DNA of 64,000 nt from Paenibacillus sp. GM2 (GTDB lineage Bacteria; Bacillota; Bacilli; Paenibacillales; Paenibacillaceae). The notes under the pieces were generated by a model, which was given only the letters and a program-made list of their open reading frames with translations, made no database searches and was not told the DNA's origin. Of the stretch, positions 25,940 to 34,550 are shown in pieces. The stretch is from positions 3,244,390 to 3,308,389 of the forward strand of contig NZ_LN831279.1 in assembly GCF_900069005.2 (NCBI RefSeq), in the 5' to 3' direction. The translations under genes and the position numbers were made by a program. How positions within the stretch are numbered: the first letter of the stretch is position 1; every line of letters starts with the position of its first letter.

Positions 25940-26787
25940 TACAGCGCCCTTCTTTCACTATATTTCAGCTTCGGATTTATGCCGATCTCGGTCAAGATAA
26001 GCTCTGTCACTTTGCGAACCTCATGAATGAAGTAATAATTCTCATGCGTGCTGGAGACAGATCCATTGCGGGCAAAGAATCCCTTCACATCCCCATCGTT
26101 AAAATGATCACGAAAGCTAGTGTTATAAGGAATAGCAGCAATTCTACCCTTGAACTTATACTTCGCGGCAATATTTCTAACCTTATATTTCGAGTCAGGA
26201 TCATATTGACCGATTAAGATAAGCTGTGGAATTCTCCGCACCTCCTCCGGAAGGCTCTTATAATAATTCAGAAAGTATTTATCAAGTACGTTAATATTCT
26301 GATTCAGACATACCACGATTAAATCCGAGTTCCGCAGCGTATCTACAATTGATGGACTATTCAGCCCGCTATGAACATCCAGCAGCAAGGCATCATAATA
26401 CTCCTGTGCCCGCTGAAACACGATATTGAACAGTTCATTTGATCTCTCAAAAAGAGTCTTATCCGATTTCTCGCTGCCGCTGAGCAAATCGAGGCGATCC
26501 CTCTCTATCATCAGGGAATGATTCTTAATCGTCTCCCTCTCCAGCTTGCTGCTCCTAACTGCACGCTCTAATGCATCAAGCCCTGTCCCGGAGACTTCCA
26601 GAAATCTACGGTTATATTGATTAATAGTCTTAGAGAAGGAGCGCTCCAGAGTGGAATCCGACCATTGCGGCTGTGAAATAAGTGAACGAAGATCATATTC
26701 CAGCCCAATTAATGCGGCTATTGCAGCAGTATTACTCGTGACTCCCAACCCATGCTGCACGCCCCAAAAGGATACTTGACCCATCAT
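25939..26787 (-). CDS. CpaE/ParA-like protein with degenerate Walker A (second in operon)
   Basis: This is a 283-residue ParA/MinD-fold protein. The first strand and loop read FWGVQHGLGVTSNTAAIA, where a deviant Walker A (KGGVGKTT) is expected; both lysines are missing. Later strands (DALLLDVHSGLNSPSI, DLIVVCLNQN) match the switch regions of CpaE. In Tad systems CpaE positions the apparatus. Loss of the P-loop lysine suggests a non-hydrolysing scaffold. The ATG at 26787 overlaps the upstream stop (TAATG) and has AGAGGAG 6 nt before it, so it is preferred to the ATG at 26814. Confidence 0.75.
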   Translation of the reverse strand: MMGQVSFWGVQHGLGVTSNTAAIAALIGLEYDLRSLISQPQWSDSTLERSFSKTINQYNRRFLEVSGTGLDALERAVRSSKLERETIKNHSLMIERDRLDLLSGSEKSDKTLFERSNELFNIVFQRAQEYYDALLLDVHSGLNSPSIVDTLRNSDLIVVCLNQNINVLDKYFLNYYKSLPEEVRRIPQLILIGQYDPDSKYKVRNIAAKYKFKGRIAAIPYNTSFRDHFNDGDVKGFFARNGSVSSTHENYYFIHEVRKVTELILTEIGINPKLKYSERRAL

Positions 26788-27467
26788 TAACGACTCCTCT
26801 CGGCTCTTTTCCATAGTTTTTTTGCTTCTGCCGGGCCGATTTCCATAATAGACTCCGCCATCTCGTTGAGGACTTTCCTATACTCCCCTGAAATCCTCTT
26901 GATATTGACATTACTGCGCGCCTGGTTATGAATCCGGGCGGCAAGGTCTCGTTCATCCGGATAATATACGAGGGTATCCTTCCATTCGATAGGAAGAGGA
27001 GAGAATAGATCATCCAAATATTCCTCAAGCAGGGTACCGGCCACTTCACATATCACCCTGGTTACTGGGATAAGTCTTGTTCCATCCAAGCTGGAACTAA
27101 ACGCCTCCATCAGACGTAAATTTCTCTGCATGACCGGGTTATCGTAGGAGGTCACCATGAAGAACTGGTCTGCCTCCGACCAATGGCTCGCAAATTCGAT
27201 ATCCTCCAAATCTATCAGTACATAATCATAAGTCCCTTCTGCGATCAACCTCTGATAGATCTCCATAGCTGTGACCTCTTCCGCAATATCGAACTGATCA
27301 TGCTGGTGAATCTCCGTATCCAATTCTATCTTCGGGTATGCGTATTTGTAGCGTTCATATCCTGTAGCATCGACCAGCAGCACTTTATGATTCAACGAGA
27401 CCAGCTTGCACAGATAGAGCATCATATCTGTCTTATCCAAGGCTCCAATTATTACAATCTGCTTCAT
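26787..27467 (-). CDS. CpaE/ParA-like protein lacking a P-loop (first in operon)
   Basis: This 226-residue protein has the Rossmann-like beginning of ParA-type ATPases (QIVIIGALDKTDMMLYLCKL), a second strand with HKVLLVDATGYERYKY, and a DYVLIDLEDIEF segment. No GxxGxGK[ST] motif exists. It precedes the 283-residue CpaE-like gene with a TAATG overlap, so the two may form a heterodimer. Function in pilus localisation is inferred from the operon. Confidence 0.6.
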   Translation of the reverse strand: MKQIVIIGALDKTDMMLYLCKLVSLNHKVLLVDATGYERYKYAYPKIELDTEIHQHDQFDIAEEVTAMEIYQRLIAEGTYDYVLIDLEDIEFASHWSEADQFFMVTSYDNPVMQRNLRLMEAFSSSLDGTRLIPVTRVICEVAGTLLEEYLDDLFSPLPIEWKDTLVYYPDERDLAARIHNQARSNVNIKRISGEYRKVLNEMAESIMEIGPAEAKKLWKRAERSR

Positions 27468-27476
27468 CTTGCAGCC

Positions 27477-28526
27477 CTACCCTTCAAACGGAACCGTTTC
27501 GTTATAGTCTTTGAATTCACTATTTGTAGCGGCGCTATCTTGTCCCGATGACCCGCTCCCCGCATTAAAGTCCGGTGTTTCTGTTGAATCAAGCAGTGGG
27601 TTATTCTGTGCAGAATTCTCCCCATTCCCCTGATTGCCCTCATCTCCCTCTTCGTAATAAGTACTTCCTGAAGGATTAGTATTCAAATTGGATTTGCCGC
27701 TGTTATATTTCTGCCGTTCATCTTCAGGCATCGACTTAATATCCTGCTCTAATTTCTCGCGAAGCCGCTTCTCCAGGTACTTTGTAGCCACGTTAACGAT
27801 ATTGGGATCTGTTAAGATTAATTCCTGGACTTTCGCATTAGGAGGATAGTTAACATATGCTTTCTCCTGCATATAAGGATCAACATAGCTGAGGGCATAA
27901 ATCGTAGCATCATTAATAAAAGCATCAACAATTGCACTGGACATCAACAGAATTTCTTCTTCATTCATCTGATACCAAATCGTACCGTTATTTAAATCCT
28001 GCACTTTCTTCTTGGATAGAACGATGTAATCCTGGCCCGTCGGAAATTTAATGCGTACATCGACAAAATCCTTCGTTGATAGCTTAAATGGCAGTTGAAT
28101 CAACTTAAATTCCTGATTACGGAGGTCATTTGGAGTGACCCCTTCTTCGTATAGCATAGGAGAAGTAATCAATGTATTCTTCTGCAAATCAATTTTGGGA
28201 TACTTGCCTATAAGCTTCTGTAAATCATCAACGGCGTTATCAGGAATTGCTGCCCTTGGCACGCTCATTGTAACAAGGTCTTCCTCCCTCAATATCGTTC
28301 CAGCCAAATGGTTCTCCTTGACTACTGTGATGGCCGAACGTTCCTCATTCAACTGCTTCTGCGCCAACGCCAGTTGCTGCTCAATCTTACTGGTATGTTC
28401 CTTGTACTTATGCTGCAGCTTGCTGATGTACAAATAGCCTGTACCAACACTAAGAAGCAGGACGATTGCACCACCGATGGCTCCGGCCACTATTAATTGT
28501 TTCTGCCGCAGTCTTATTCTGGACAT
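27477..28526 (-). CDS. cpaB: CpaB/RcpC-like SAF-domain protein
   Basis: An N-terminal membrane helix (IVAGAIGGAIVLLLSVGTGYLY) and a coiled coil are followed by an SAF domain: AGTILREEDLVTMSVPRAAIPDNAV, then KYPKIDLQKNTLITSPMLY. CpaB proteins sit outside the membrane and connect the pilus platform to the envelope. The C-terminus is a long acidic Asn/Gly/Ser-rich tail (about 270-349) of low complexity. It is the first gene of the operon, with AAAGGAGA before the ATG and the shared promoter element 60 bp upstream. Confidence 0.82.
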   Translation of the reverse strand: MSRIRLRQKQLIVAGAIGGAIVLLLSVGTGYLYISKLQHKYKEHTSKIEQQLALAQKQLNEERSAITVVKENHLAGTILREEDLVTMSVPRAAIPDNAVDDLQKLIGKYPKIDLQKNTLITSPMLYEEGVTPNDLRNQEFKLIQLPFKLSTKDFVDVRIKFPTGQDYIVLSKKKVQDLNNGTIWYQMNEEEILLMSSAIVDAFINDATIYALSYVDPYMQEKAYVNYPPNAKVQELILTDPNIVNVATKYLEKRLREKLEQDIKSMPEDERQKYNSGKSNLNTNPSGSTYYEEGDEGNQGNGENSAQNNPLLDSTETPDFNAGSGSSGQDSAATNSEFKDYNETVPFEG

Positions 28527-28585
28527 GCTTTGTCTCCTTTCTTCGCCAAAAACGATCCTGAATACCTATGTATATTTTGAATCTA

Positions 28586-28630
28586 AGGAAAATTATAACA
28601 TGTGATTTCTGAAAAAAATGTCGTTTTGTG
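28586..28630 (-). promoter_or_regulatory. cpaB operon promoter with element shared with essC
   Basis: This carries the same block as at 11676-11720: AGGAAAATTATAACATGT, then a GAAAAAAATGTCG block 7 bp further (plus-strand reading). The minus strand has TATAAT at 28597-28592, about 65 bp from the ATG. It lies just downstream of the terminator of the preceding operon, as a new promoter should. Confidence 0.65.
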
Positions 28631-28703
28631 TCAAAAAATAATTAATATTAGAAATTTTAGGAGAATAGCACCATAACTATGGAATTATTTTATATTTAAA
28701 CAA

Positions 28704-28743
28704 CAAAATAACCCTATACTCGCCAAAACGAGATAGGGTTATT
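28704..28743 (-). terminator. rho-independent terminator after the CpaE-like/GGDEF-like operon
   Basis: A 15-bp stem (AATAACCCTATCTCG / CGAGTATAGGGTTATT on the minus strand, one mismatch) with a TTTTGG loop, followed by TTTGTTG. It separates the 28774-31115 operon from the cpaB operon. Confidence 0.8.
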
Positions 28744-28773
28744 AGACCTACGAGGTGCTTGCCAAAGGGCTAC

Positions 28774-30024
28774 TTACTTCAATATTAATAAAATAATTAA
28801 AGCTGCAATAATAACCATGCAGCCACTAAGAATTGAATAAAACCATACTTTGGTGGATGCTTTCTTTCTGACTCCTAGATAAGGCTTGAGAATCTTAGTT
28901 AGGGCCGCATCAGTTTCACTGGAAGCCTTGTACGGATCAGGATGAGGGGGAAGACGAAATACTTGATTTCCTGGCAATTCCTTTCTGATATCCGTGATGC
29001 TGATTGGATCGACAAACGGGATGCAATAATACCAGTTCGACTGGTCCATCTTACTATACATTTTCCTGAACTGCTTAATCTTAGGCTGCCGCCACTCACT
29101 GCCGGCACCAAGCAATATTTGCGCATTGGCCCTGAAAAATTCCTGACTCCAGTCACTCTCTTCATGACTCCCAATATCAAGTATTAAATAATCATACCCC
29201 ATTGCCAATAGCGAACTCATATCTGCCTTACTATTGTGCTTGTAATACATAACTCCATTAATGCTAAATTGACTGGTTGAATTTGTATAATCCCTGATGC
29301 CTTCATAAGCACTCTCTATGTATGCAAAGTCCTGCGATCCATTAGCCTCCAGCAAGGCGACCGAATAACCCTTGCGATTAAGATAGTTCGCTATTAATAT
29401 GCTAAGATGCGTGGAACCGATTTTGGATTCAACACCCATTACAGCGACAGTTATCGTACCTACAATTCTCTCCTGGACAACAACTCTCTCCTGAAAAGGC
29501 AGGTCAGGAAGCTCCATGTCCAGCACATCAGCGCCTTCCAGATAAGTACTGTGCAATTTAGAAGTAAATCGATAGATTTGATCCTTGATCCGATCCATCT
29601 GTATTCCTTCGGCTTCCATATCCGCGGCGATATTAGCAGACTTTGCACTTTCAGGCATGAGCTTTAGCAGCGCATGTGTAATCGTCTCAGCCTTTGTCCC
29701 CGGGGATGTAGTAATAACCTGAACCCCCAGCTCTGCTAGCTGATGAACCATTCCATCTTCCTCATGACGATCCAATGCTATAACTATGATTCGCGTGCTG
29801 CTGCGCAGCATCCGATACTGGCGAATTCCTTGCATAAAGATTAACATATCCGTGCAATCCAGGTCGGTAATTAGAGTCTGAATATGGATTCGAGATACTG
29901 CCTGGATGTATTCGAGAAATTCGGAGCCTTCAAATTTCCCCGTCTTCTCGTAGCTTATATCTGAATGGCCTATAGCCTTCAGTACATGCTCTGCCGCTCT
30001 ATTGGATACGATTACTGCGTTCAC
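28774..30024 (-). CDS. CpaE-like protein with receiver-like N-terminus and degenerate P-loop, membrane-tailed
   Basis: The 416 residues divide into three parts. Residues 1-125 look like a response-regulator fold without a clear phospho-acceptor pattern (MNAVIVSNRAAEHVLKAIG ... TLITDLDCTDMLIFM). A ParA-like domain follows from about 190, with MGVESKIGSTHLSILIANYL where the Walker lysine is replaced by Ser. A C-terminal membrane helix (FYSILSGCMVIIAALIILLIL) ends the protein. CpaE proteins have receiver plus ATPase domains, but a terminal membrane anchor is unusual. GTG start; its first bases overlap the stop of the GGDEF-like gene (GTGA). Confidence 0.72.
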   Translation of the reverse strand: MNAVIVSNRAAEHVLKAIGHSDISYEKTGKFEGSEFLEYIQAVSRIHIQTLITDLDCTDMLIFMQGIRQYRMLRSSTRIIVIALDRHEEDGMVHQLAELGVQVITTSPGTKAETITHALLKLMPESAKSANIAADMEAEGIQMDRIKDQIYRFTSKLHSTYLEGADVLDMELPDLPFQERVVVQERIVGTITVAVMGVESKIGSTHLSILIANYLNRKGYSVALLEANGSQDFAYIESAYEGIRDYTNSTSQFSINGVMYYKHNSKADMSSLLAMGYDYLILDIGSHEESDWSQEFFRANAQILLGAGSEWRQPKIKQFRKMYSKMDQSNWYYCIPFVDPISITDIRKELPGNQVFRLPPHPDPYKASSETDAALTKILKPYLGVRKKASTKVWFYSILSGCMVIIAALIILLILK

Positions 30025-31115
30025 TGTTCCACCCCGCCATCCGTCAAGATTCTGCTCTGGTTGATGTCAAACATTTTATCCATACCATGTTCCCTGGTTC
30101 GAAGTGCCCCTTGCTTTGCTCCGAGTAGAAGCTCTTCCAGTGGCTCATCCCCGGCAATATTCATGTACCCCATACTAAACGGATAAGTGATTTCCGCTGA
30201 GAGGTTCAGCCTCAATGAATCCGTCAGATTATTCAGATCCATGGAGGATTTATTGATGATTACAGCTACGCCATCTTGCTCATAACGACTTGCAAACCCA
30301 AAGCGATCTGTATATTTCAGCACAACTGGACCCATTTTTCTGAAAATCTCCTCGGTTTGCCCATTTTTATTATCCTTATTCTGGGAGAAATCAAATAGTA
30401 CGTAGACGACCCCGTACACCTGTCTTTTTAGCAAAGCTTGATTAGCTTGTTGAATGAAATGCTTGCGTGTATAAAAACCGGTCACTTCATCTCTCGTTGA
30501 AGTATAGGCAGCAGCCTGCATAATCTCAATGACCCGTTCAAACAATTGCATGAAGGTCAGCAGCAGAAAAACCGCTAAAAAAGCTAGACTTGATATAAGA
30601 ATAGCCTCTATTCTAGTAACTGCCGCAACGGTATATAACAGAATATGTACGAAATAACTTGCTAAGGCCATCGTATTCTTCATCTTAGTTCCTGCCTCAG
30701 GGAAGAGCTTGAACAAGGAATACAGAGTAACAGCCCCAACAATAAGCACTAGAAGCAATGATGCCATCTCCGGTGGCAGCAATAGCGAGCCTGCAGCAGT
30801 AATTAAGCTAAGTCCTGTCCCTGCAAGATGAACATATAGCTTATCCTGTCTCTTGGTATAGAGAATGCGGTAAACGGCCAGTTGGATGAGCACTACGCTG
30901 CAGGTCAGCAAAGATTGGAAAAACATATAAAACGCACTAAATTTATTAGGGAGGCTGAGCATGGCTATTGACGATAACAACCCCAAGCCGGTTGAGCTAA
31001 ATAATATGAGGTAAAATTGGCTCCTCCACCTGAAATACATCATTCCTCCCATTGCAAGCAGCACTCCCATCCAGGCGACCTGCAAGGTGTACAGCATGAG
31101 TTGCAATTGATCCAA
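30021..31115 (-). CDS. membrane protein with degenerate GGDEF domain
   Basis: Seven or eight membrane helices (about 1-195) are followed by a GGDEF-fold domain: STRDEVTGFYTRKHFIQQANQ is the typical start (normally D-x-LTGL-N-RR). At the active-site hairpin the sequence is SRYEQDGVAVII where RYGGDEFAVL is expected, so the GGDEF motif is lost and cyclase activity is unlikely. It may still bind nucleotide or protein. TTG at 31115 has GGAGG at the right distance and is preferred to GTG at 31124, which overlaps that site. It is encoded first in an operon with the CpaE-like gene, suggesting control of pilus activity. Confidence 0.75.
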   Translation of the reverse strand: MDQLQLMLYTLQVAWMGVLLAMGGMMYFRWRSQFYLILFSSTGLGLLSSIAMLSLPNKFSAFYMFFQSLLTCSVVLIQLAVYRILYTKRQDKLYVHLAGTGLSLITAAGSLLLPPEMASLLLVLIVGAVTLYSLFKLFPEAGTKMKNTMALASYFVHILLYTVAAVTRIEAILISSLAFLAVFLLLTFMQLFERVIEIMQAAAYTSTRDEVTGFYTRKHFIQQANQALLKRQVYGVVYVLFDFSQNKDNKNGQTEEIFRKMGPVVLKYTDRFGFASRYEQDGVAVIINKSSMDLNNLTDSLRLNLSAEITYPFSMGYMNIAGDEPLEELLLGAKQGALRTREHGMDKMFDINQSRILTDGGVEQ

Positions 31116-31213
31116 ATGTATCACCCTCCGACAAAATTTGACCTGAATATATAATATACTAGATCACCTAGATTTAGGAAGCGGAAGATAATCATGGATT
31201 CTGTTTCTATTTC

Positions 31214-32134
31214 TCAAACATGAAACCGGGCCCGAAATTTACCCGGGGACTCTCCGGTCCAGCGCTTGAATTGGCGGCTGAAATGGGCAATATCCTTGTA
31301 GCCGAGACGGGTGGAGACGGCCTCTACCGTAAGCTCAGGCTCCATGAGCAGAAGCTTGGCCTTCTTCAGCTTCAGGCCTGATAAATATTGGCGCGGCGAT
31401 ATGCCGTATACCCGTTGAAAAATGCGGTTGCAGGACGAAGCGCTGTATCCAAGATCCGCGGTGGCAGCCGCTACCGCATCTCTGGAGTGCTGCTCCTCCC
31501 TTTCAACCTCGGACAAAGTCTCTCCCTGGATATCGCTATCCTCCACACACTTCTCCAATCTTGCCGCAATCTCAAAAGCTACCCTGCCCATCTTGCTGCT
31601 GGCCAGTTCCTCCTCGCCCTGCTCAGACAGCACCTCGCTCAGGCCAGCCAGCAAGTCAAATACGGCGGACATGGCTCTCATCTTGTTGGCCAGCTTAAGC
31701 GGCACCTCATTAGCTGAGGTGAGCGAGATTAACTTGTCCAGGCTGGGGCGAATCGTCCGGGTCAGGGCGCTTGTCGACTCATACAGGTCGAAGTTCCTGC
31801 GGCTCAGCAAGGCATGGAGTATAGGGTCATCCGCATTAAAATGCAAACAGTAATAAGTCATCGGCTCCTCACCAATCGCCCGACTCTCATGAACATCCTC
31901 CGGTCTAAGCAGTAATAAATCACCGGGCTTCTGAATATAACGCTGACTGTTCACAATCATCTCCTGTCCTCCGGCGAGCAGCAAATTGACTTCAAACAAA
32001 GGATGAGTATGCCTGGGGTATGACCAGTCCTTGGTCACCGTACGGACATGGGATGCAAATATCCGAAATGTCGAATCCATATCCGGCAGCATAAATTCCG
32101 CGATATAACGATTGTTAGCCAGTTCCAGTTCCAT
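31214..32134 (-). CDS. AraC-family regulator of the xylosidase gene
   Basis: The N-terminal cupin sensor has HTHPLFEVNLLLAGGQ and a KPGDLLLLRPEDVHE strand. The C-terminal double helix-turn-helix includes GYSASSCNRIFQRVYGISPRQYL and TRLGYKDIAHFSRQFKRWTGESPG, the AraC signature. A small region, REEQHSRDAVAAATADLG, is the first DNA-binding helix pair. ATG at 32134 with AAGGAGG is chosen over GTG at 32155. It is divergent from the GH52 gene 146 bp away, so it probably activates it in response to a xylan-derived sugar (inference). Confidence 0.85.
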   Translation of the reverse strand: MELELANNRYIAEFMLPDMDSTFRIFASHVRTVTKDWSYPRHTHPLFEVNLLLAGGQEMIVNSQRYIQKPGDLLLLRPEDVHESRAIGEEPMTYYCLHFNADDPILHALLSRRNFDLYESTSALTRTIRPSLDKLISLTSANEVPLKLANKMRAMSAVFDLLAGLSEVLSEQGEEELASSKMGRVAFEIAARLEKCVEDSDIQGETLSEVEREEQHSRDAVAAATADLGYSASSCNRIFQRVYGISPRQYLSGLKLKKAKLLLMEPELTVEAVSTRLGYKDIAHFSRQFKRWTGESPGKFRARFHV

Positions 32135-32279
32135 AGCAGCAGCCTCCTTGTACACAAGCTCAATAATTTAGTAGTCAATTTGGGTAAATTGATTCATGGT
32201 TTGGATATAATATATCATTTTATACCTTGTTATAATTAACATATCACATAATCATCTCTATATACAGGAGGTAGTTAAA

Positions 32280-34403
32280 TTGGATAAGAAGATGTTATTC
32301 AACGCACACCACTCTCCAGTGGGAGCGTTTGCAAGTTTTACACTAGGTTATCCCGGCAAGAAAGGCGGCCTAGATCTTGAATTGGCTAGCCCGCCCAATC
32401 AGAATATATACATTGGACTGCAAGAGGATGGCAAGAACCATTACCAGGCGCTGCCTTTTTTTGGGGAAGGCCAGGATGAGCGCGACCGCTATACTTCTGA
32501 ACAGGATGGCGAGAAGGAAGTCGTTGAAGATAAGCTGATCACTTCTTTTGCTCAAGAGAGCATTACTCGCAACTTCAATGCGGCAACCGATGAATGGCAA
32601 GCCGGAGATTTGACCTTGCGGATCTATTCGCCATTTGACAGTGTGCCTGATCCAGCTGCCGCCAAGGATGAGGAGCTCAAATTTGCCATTATGCCAGCCG
32701 TTCTGGCTGAGATCGTCGTTGACAATACGCGCGGAACAAGCAGCCGCCGGGCCTTCTTCGGCTTGCAGAACAGCGACCCGTACAGATCGATCCGCCGTCT
32801 TGAAGATGTAACAAACGGTCAGATTATCGGGATTGGACAAGGCAGACATACCGCAATTGCGACGAGTGACAGCCGAATCAAAAGCGCTGGCTTCTTCACC
32901 ATGGAAGCGATTCTTGAACCTAAGGTCGAAGAGAATCTGCGTTTCGGTCTCGGAGCCGTCGGCGCCTTGCTAATGGATACACCTGCAGGGGAAAAAGCGA
33001 CTTATCGCTTTGCGATCTGCTTCTACCGTGAGGGATATGTTACTACCGGTCTTGATACTACCTACTATTACACACGCTATTTTGCAAATATTGAAGAGGT
33101 TGCGGCTTATGCGATGGATAACTTCGATAAAAAGGTAGAAATTGCACTGCAGGCTGACCGCATCACAGATGCGCCTCATCTGAATGACGATCAGCGCTTT
33201 ATGCTGAGACATTCGATTCGCAGCTACTATGGCTCCACACAATTGCTCGATCACAAAGGAGAAGCGCTCTGGGTTGTAAATGAAGGCGAATACCGGATGA
33301 TGAATACATTTGATCTGACCGTAGACCAACTGTTCTTTGAGATGAAAATGAACCCGTGGACCGTGAAAAATGAGCTCGATCTGTTCGTAAAGCGCTACAG
33401 CTATACCGATCAGGTTCATTTCCCTGGAGATCCGACCCCTTATCCGGGCGGCATCAGCTTCACCCATGATATGGGCGTGGCCAATGCATTCTCCAAGCCT
33501 GAATATTCCTCCTACGAGCTTCATGCGATTGATGACTGCTTCTCACATATGACGCATGAGCAGCTTGTGAACTGGTTACTTTGCGCTACTGTATACGTAC
33601 AGCAAACACAGGATAACAAGTGGATCAAGGATAACTTGAGCATTATGGAGCAATGTTTGGAGAGCATGGTGAACCGTGATCATCCAGATCCAGCCAAACG
33701 CACGGGGATTATGGGTCTCGACAGCTCCCGCACGATGGGCGGAGCTGAGATTACAACCTATGACAGCCTTGACGTATCGCTTGGACAAGCAAGGAACAAC
33801 ATCTATTTGGCCGGCAAAAGCTGGGCTGCTTATGTCGCTATGGAGAAGCTGTTCACGAAGCTTGGCCGCAAGGAGCAAGCAAGTCTGGCCGCGGAACAGG
33901 CTGATCGCTGCGCAGCGACTATTGTGTCGCAAATGCTGCCGGAAGGTTACGTTCCAGCCGTCATTCAAGAGAATAATGATTCGCAAATTATTCCGGCTAT
34001 CGAAGGGCTGATCTTCCCGCTCTTTACCGGCTGCAAAGAGGCGCTTGATCCGAATGGACGCTTCGGCTCATACATCCAGACGTTGAACAAGCATCTGAAT
34101 ACCGTGCTTCAACCAGGTGTGTGCCTGTTTGAGGACGGAGGCTGGAAGCTCTCCTCCACCAGCGATAACTCCTGGCTCAGTAAGATCTATCTGTGCCAAT
34201 TCATCGCTCGACAAATTCTCGGCCTGGAGTGGAACGAGCAAGGCAAAGCCGCGGACGCCGCCCACGTTGGCTGGCTGACATCCACGGCGAATGCTTACTG
34301 GAGCTGGAGCGACCAAATGCTCGCCGGAGTAATCTGCGGCAGTCGCTACTATCCGCGCGGAGTGACATCCATTCTGTGGCTGGATGAGCAACCGACTGCG
34401 TAA
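32280..34403 (+). CDS. xynB: GH52 beta-xylosidase
   Basis: This intracellular-type retaining beta-D-xylosidase (no signal peptide, 707 residues, the usual GH52 length) releases xylose from xylooligosaccharides. The sequence matches GH52 throughout: NAHHSPVGAFASFTLGYPGK at the start, VVNEGEYRMMNTFDLTVDQL, and MGGAEITTYDSLDVSLGQAR. The nucleophile E335 and acid/base D495 known from the Geobacillus enzyme fall at exactly the same residue numbers. TTG start behind AGGAGG. It is divergent from an AraC regulator and followed by a terminator, so it is a single-gene unit without linked transporter genes. Confidence 0.95.
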   Translation: MDKKMLFNAHHSPVGAFASFTLGYPGKKGGLDLELASPPNQNIYIGLQEDGKNHYQALPFFGEGQDERDRYTSEQDGEKEVVEDKLITSFAQESITRNFNAATDEWQAGDLTLRIYSPFDSVPDPAAAKDEELKFAIMPAVLAEIVVDNTRGTSSRRAFFGLQNSDPYRSIRRLEDVTNGQIIGIGQGRHTAIATSDSRIKSAGFFTMEAILEPKVEENLRFGLGAVGALLMDTPAGEKATYRFAICFYREGYVTTGLDTTYYYTRYFANIEEVAAYAMDNFDKKVEIALQADRITDAPHLNDDQRFMLRHSIRSYYGSTQLLDHKGEALWVVNEGEYRMMNTFDLTVDQLFFEMKMNPWTVKNELDLFVKRYSYTDQVHFPGDPTPYPGGISFTHDMGVANAFSKPEYSSYELHAIDDCFSHMTHEQLVNWLLCATVYVQQTQDNKWIKDNLSIMEQCLESMVNRDHPDPAKRTGIMGLDSSRTMGGAEITTYDSLDVSLGQARNNIYLAGKSWAAYVAMEKLFTKLGRKEQASLAAEQADRCAATIVSQMLPEGYVPAVIQENNDSQIIPAIEGLIFPLFTGCKEALDPNGRFGSYIQTLNKHLNTVLQPGVCLFEDGGWKLSSTSDNSWLSKIYLCQFIARQILGLEWNEQGKAADAAHVGWLTSTANAYWSWSDQMLAGVICGSRYYPRGVTSILWLDEQPTA

Positions 34404-34426
34404 TAATAAGCTAACCAAGCTATCAC

Positions 34427-34490
34427 AAAAGCCCCACACGACTTTCATCCCCCCAGCAATGGGGAAATAAAGAGCATGTGGGGCTCTTTT
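34427..34490 (+). terminator. terminator after the GH52 gene
   Basis: AGCCCCACA and TGTGGGGCT pair across a loop that contains a second small CCCC/GGGG hairpin, followed by CTTTTC. It is also readable on the minus strand. Confidence 0.65.
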
Positions 34491-34550
34491 CTTGCGATAA
34501 ATTCGTAATGGGCACATGCTCGCATCCACTCTCTGAACCTATATACCCAT

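Noticed and set aside
25939..26814. Longer start (26814) for the second CpaE-like gene
   Set aside because: The start at 26787 has a good ribosome site at proper spacing and overlaps the upstream stop as TAATG; the longer start has no site.
32970..33524. Minus-strand 184-residue open frame
   Set aside because: Antisense to the GH52 gene, whose frame matches the family along its full length.
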